Assembly (NCBI GenBank): GCA_902489855.1
Contig: CABUBS010000093.1
Span: 1-8,028, forward strand
DNA length: 8,028 nucleotides
Origin: an uncultured Collinsella sp.
Lineage (GTDB): Bacteria > Actinomycetota > Coriobacteriia > Coriobacteriales > Coriobacteriaceae
Direction of reading: 5' to 3'
The position numbers and the translations under genes are program-made. The notes under the pieces are model-generated. The model saw only the letters and a list, made by a program, of their open reading frames with translations, searched no databases and was not told the DNA's origin. Below are positions 6,557 through 8,028 of the stretch, in pieces. Numbering within the stretch: the first letter of the stretch is position 1; each line of letters starts with the position of its first letter.

Positions 6557-6564
6557 GGCGCCGC

Positions 6565-7290
<726 letters not shown>

Positions 7291-7311
7291 TGTTAGCCTC
7301 GTACTACTTTA

Positions 7312-7342
7312 TGAACGTAATAGTAAACCTTGGCGAACTATT
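7312..7342 (-). promoter_or_regulatory. Possible promoter and dyad operator of the ABC operon
   Basis: The dyad AATAGT (7319-7324) / ACTATT (7337-7342), with a 12-base spacer, lies 29 to 52 bases before the ATPase start codon. On the minus strand TTCGCC (7332-7337) and CATAAA (near 7309-7314) are separated by roughly 18 bases and form a weak promoter overlapping the dyad. A repressor site is plausible because exporter operons often have one, but both the promoter and the operator are weak calls. Confidence 0.3.
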
Positions 7343-7369
7343 TTGGGGCGAGAGTGGGGATTTGTTTCA

Positions 7370-7404
7370 GACTAGTCATTGGGGACGTTCTTAAATGACC
7401 AGTC
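7370..7404 (+). repeat. Type I REP-like hairpin B1
   Basis: Left arm GACTAGTCATT (7370-7380), core GGGGACGTTCTT, right arm AATGACCAGTC (7394-7404). The extended stem pairs 10 of 11 bases, with one A/C mismatch. This is the longest type I stem in the window. Confidence 0.65.
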
Positions 7405-7420
7405 ACAAGGGACGCTCTTT

Positions 7421-7455
7421 CGCCACCCGGCAGTTGGGGACGCTCCTTATCTGCC
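7421..7455 (+). repeat. Type II REP-like hairpin B3
   Basis: A 35-base element beginning CGCCACCCGGCAG, with a TTGGGGACGCTCC centre. GGCAG (7429-7433) pairs with CTGCC (7451-7455). It is the gap-free partner of the 3786-3820 element. Confidence 0.65.
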
Positions 7456-7464
7456 CCCGATGGC

Positions 7465-7490
7465 TAGTCATTTAAGTCTGTCCCCAATGA
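7465..7490 (-). repeat. Type I REP-like element B4, reversed
   Basis: On the minus strand TCATTGGGGACAGACTTAAA followed by TGACTA. The TCATT/AATGA stem pairs 7468-7472 with 7486-7490 approximately. It is nearly identical to A2 in inverted orientation. Confidence 0.65.
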
Positions 7491-7499
7491 ATACTTTTG

Positions 7500-7526
7500 G
7501 TCGTTTAAGTCTGTCCCCAATGAGTA
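7500..7526 (-). repeat. Type I REP-like element B5, reversed
   Basis: On the minus strand TACTCATTGGGGACAGACTT, then AAACGAC. It carries the CTCATT variant seen in A3 but an ACGAC right arm, so one stem pair becomes a G-T wobble and the outer pairs do not match fully. It ends six bases after the ABC-2 permease stop codon. Confidence 0.6.
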
Positions 7527-7531
7527 GGTGT

Positions 7532-8028
7532 CTAGGCGTGGGATTTGTTGTGGGCGAGGGCTAGGCCTACGGCGGCGATGGCCGCGGCAAAGAGCACTGT
7601 GACGCCCAGATCGCAAGCGATGTCGCCCAGCACGGTGGACGTCAGGTCCGCGGCGAGCGCCTTGCCAATCGCGTCGTTCACCCAATACGTCGGCACAAAA
7701 TGCGCCGCGGTCTGCACGGCTGGGCCCATCAGCGACAGCGGCATCCAGGCGCCGCCCAAAAACGTCATGAGCATGCCGAGCAGGTTGCCCACACCGTTGA
7801 GCAGCTCCTCACGCGCACCCAGGCTCGAAAGGGCAAAGCCAACGGCCAGAGGCGTGCACGCCAGGGCAAACGTCGCCGCCAGCGCCAGGCACACACGACC
7901 CACGCCGACCTCGGCAACCGCGCCGGCAAAGCCCACGACGCCCATCATGCTCGACACAAACCAGATGCAGACGGTGATCACAGTGGCGGCCGCAAACACG
8001 GCGAGCGAACGCCGGCGCTCGGCGCTGG
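7532..8028 (-). CDS. ABC-2 type transporter permease, C-terminal part
   Basis: The last 164 complete residues of a membrane protein whose N-terminus lies beyond the right window edge. The frame stays open to the edge, reading SAERRRSLAVFAAATVITV, so the GTG at 7999 is internal and not a start. Four or so hydrophobic segments are visible, with the family-typical stretch LLNGVGNLLGMLMTFLGG, then AWMPLSLMGPAVQTAAHFVP and TYWVNDAI. The glycine-rich turn plus WMPL...P.YW block is characteristic of the ABC-2 membrane family (drug and polyketide exporters such as DrrB-like or YadH-like proteins). It would pair with an ATPase encoded upstream, outside this window; the 6565-7290 ATPase belongs to a different ABC class and is unlikely to be its partner. 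The stop TAG at 7532-7534 is followed within six bases by REP-like cluster B. Confidence 0.85.
   Translation of the reverse strand, partial: SAERRRSLAVFAAATVITVCIWFVSSMMGVVGFAGAVAEVGVGRVCLALAATFALACTPLAVGFALSSLGAREELLNGVGNLLGMLMTFLGGAWMPLSLMGPAVQTAAHFVPTYWVNDAIGKALAADLTSTVLGDIACDLGVTVLFAAAIAAVGLALAHNKSHA

Larger units (their letters stand above)
7371..7526. repeat. REP-like hairpin repeat cluster B
   Basis: Occupies the spacer between the ABC-2 permease gene and the ABC operon. It has a forward type I copy (7370-7404), a degenerate CACAAGGGACGCTC copy (about 7400-7420), a forward type II copy (7421-7455) and two reversed type I copies (7465-7490, 7500-7526). It mirrors cluster A: forward copies on the left, reversed on the right, type II in the middle. 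It begins about 80 bases before the ATPase start and ends six bases past the ABC-2 permease stop. The hairpins could limit read-through from the ABC-2 gene or protect mRNA 3' ends; there is no classical terminator here. Confidence 0.7.

Noticed and set aside
7373..7526. Insertion sequence remnant carrying a transposase fragment
   Set aside because: No open frame in this spacer resembles a transposase; the DNA is fully explained as short hairpin repeats.

Overview
The window looks like chromosomal DNA from a high-GC Coriobacteriia member, most likely a gut Collinsella. The basis is GC-rich codon use, the gene set, and intergenic clusters of short hairpin repeats built on a GGGGAC core with TAGTCATT-type ends, which I associate with that genus. 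The genus call is an inference from recall; no search was run.

Layout. Positions 2-331 (minus) hold the N-terminal 110 residues of a CNNM/DUF21 (hemolysin-C-like) membrane protein cut by the window edge. Positions 442-1125 (minus) encode a PAQR/hemolysin III membrane protein (TrhA type). A 186-base divergent spacer follows. It carries a good sigma-70-type promoter for the plus-strand gene and a matched pair of inverted repeats that look like operators. Positions 1312-2277 (plus) encode a membrane-anchored alpha/beta hydrolase. It converges on a DUF362/2x[4Fe-4S] protein (2409-3614, minus), and a strong bidirectional hairpin terminator lies between them (2323-2361).

Positions 3890-7290 (minus) form a two-gene operon: a MacB/LolD-type ABC ATPase and an 888-residue FtsX-like permease with two FtsX modules, together one predicted exporter or envelope-acting ABC machine. 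From 7532 to the window end (minus) is the C-terminal part of a separate ABC-2 type permease.

The most unusual non-coding content is two clusters of REP-like hairpin repeats, at 3698-3892 and 7371-7526, one on each side of the ABC operon. Each cluster has two repeat types (a TCATT/AATGA-stem type and a GGCAG/CTGCC-stem type), with forward copies on the left and reversed copies on the right. Neighbouring copies show a compensatory base-pair swap in the stem, which supports selection or copying as hairpins. One copy supplies the stop codon of the ABC permease gene. No transposase gene is present in the window, so any mobilising enzyme would be encoded elsewhere. Cluster A abuts a 44-base array of four 11-base units upstream of the DUF362 gene. 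I see no tRNA, rRNA, CRISPR array, insertion sequence or phage gene.
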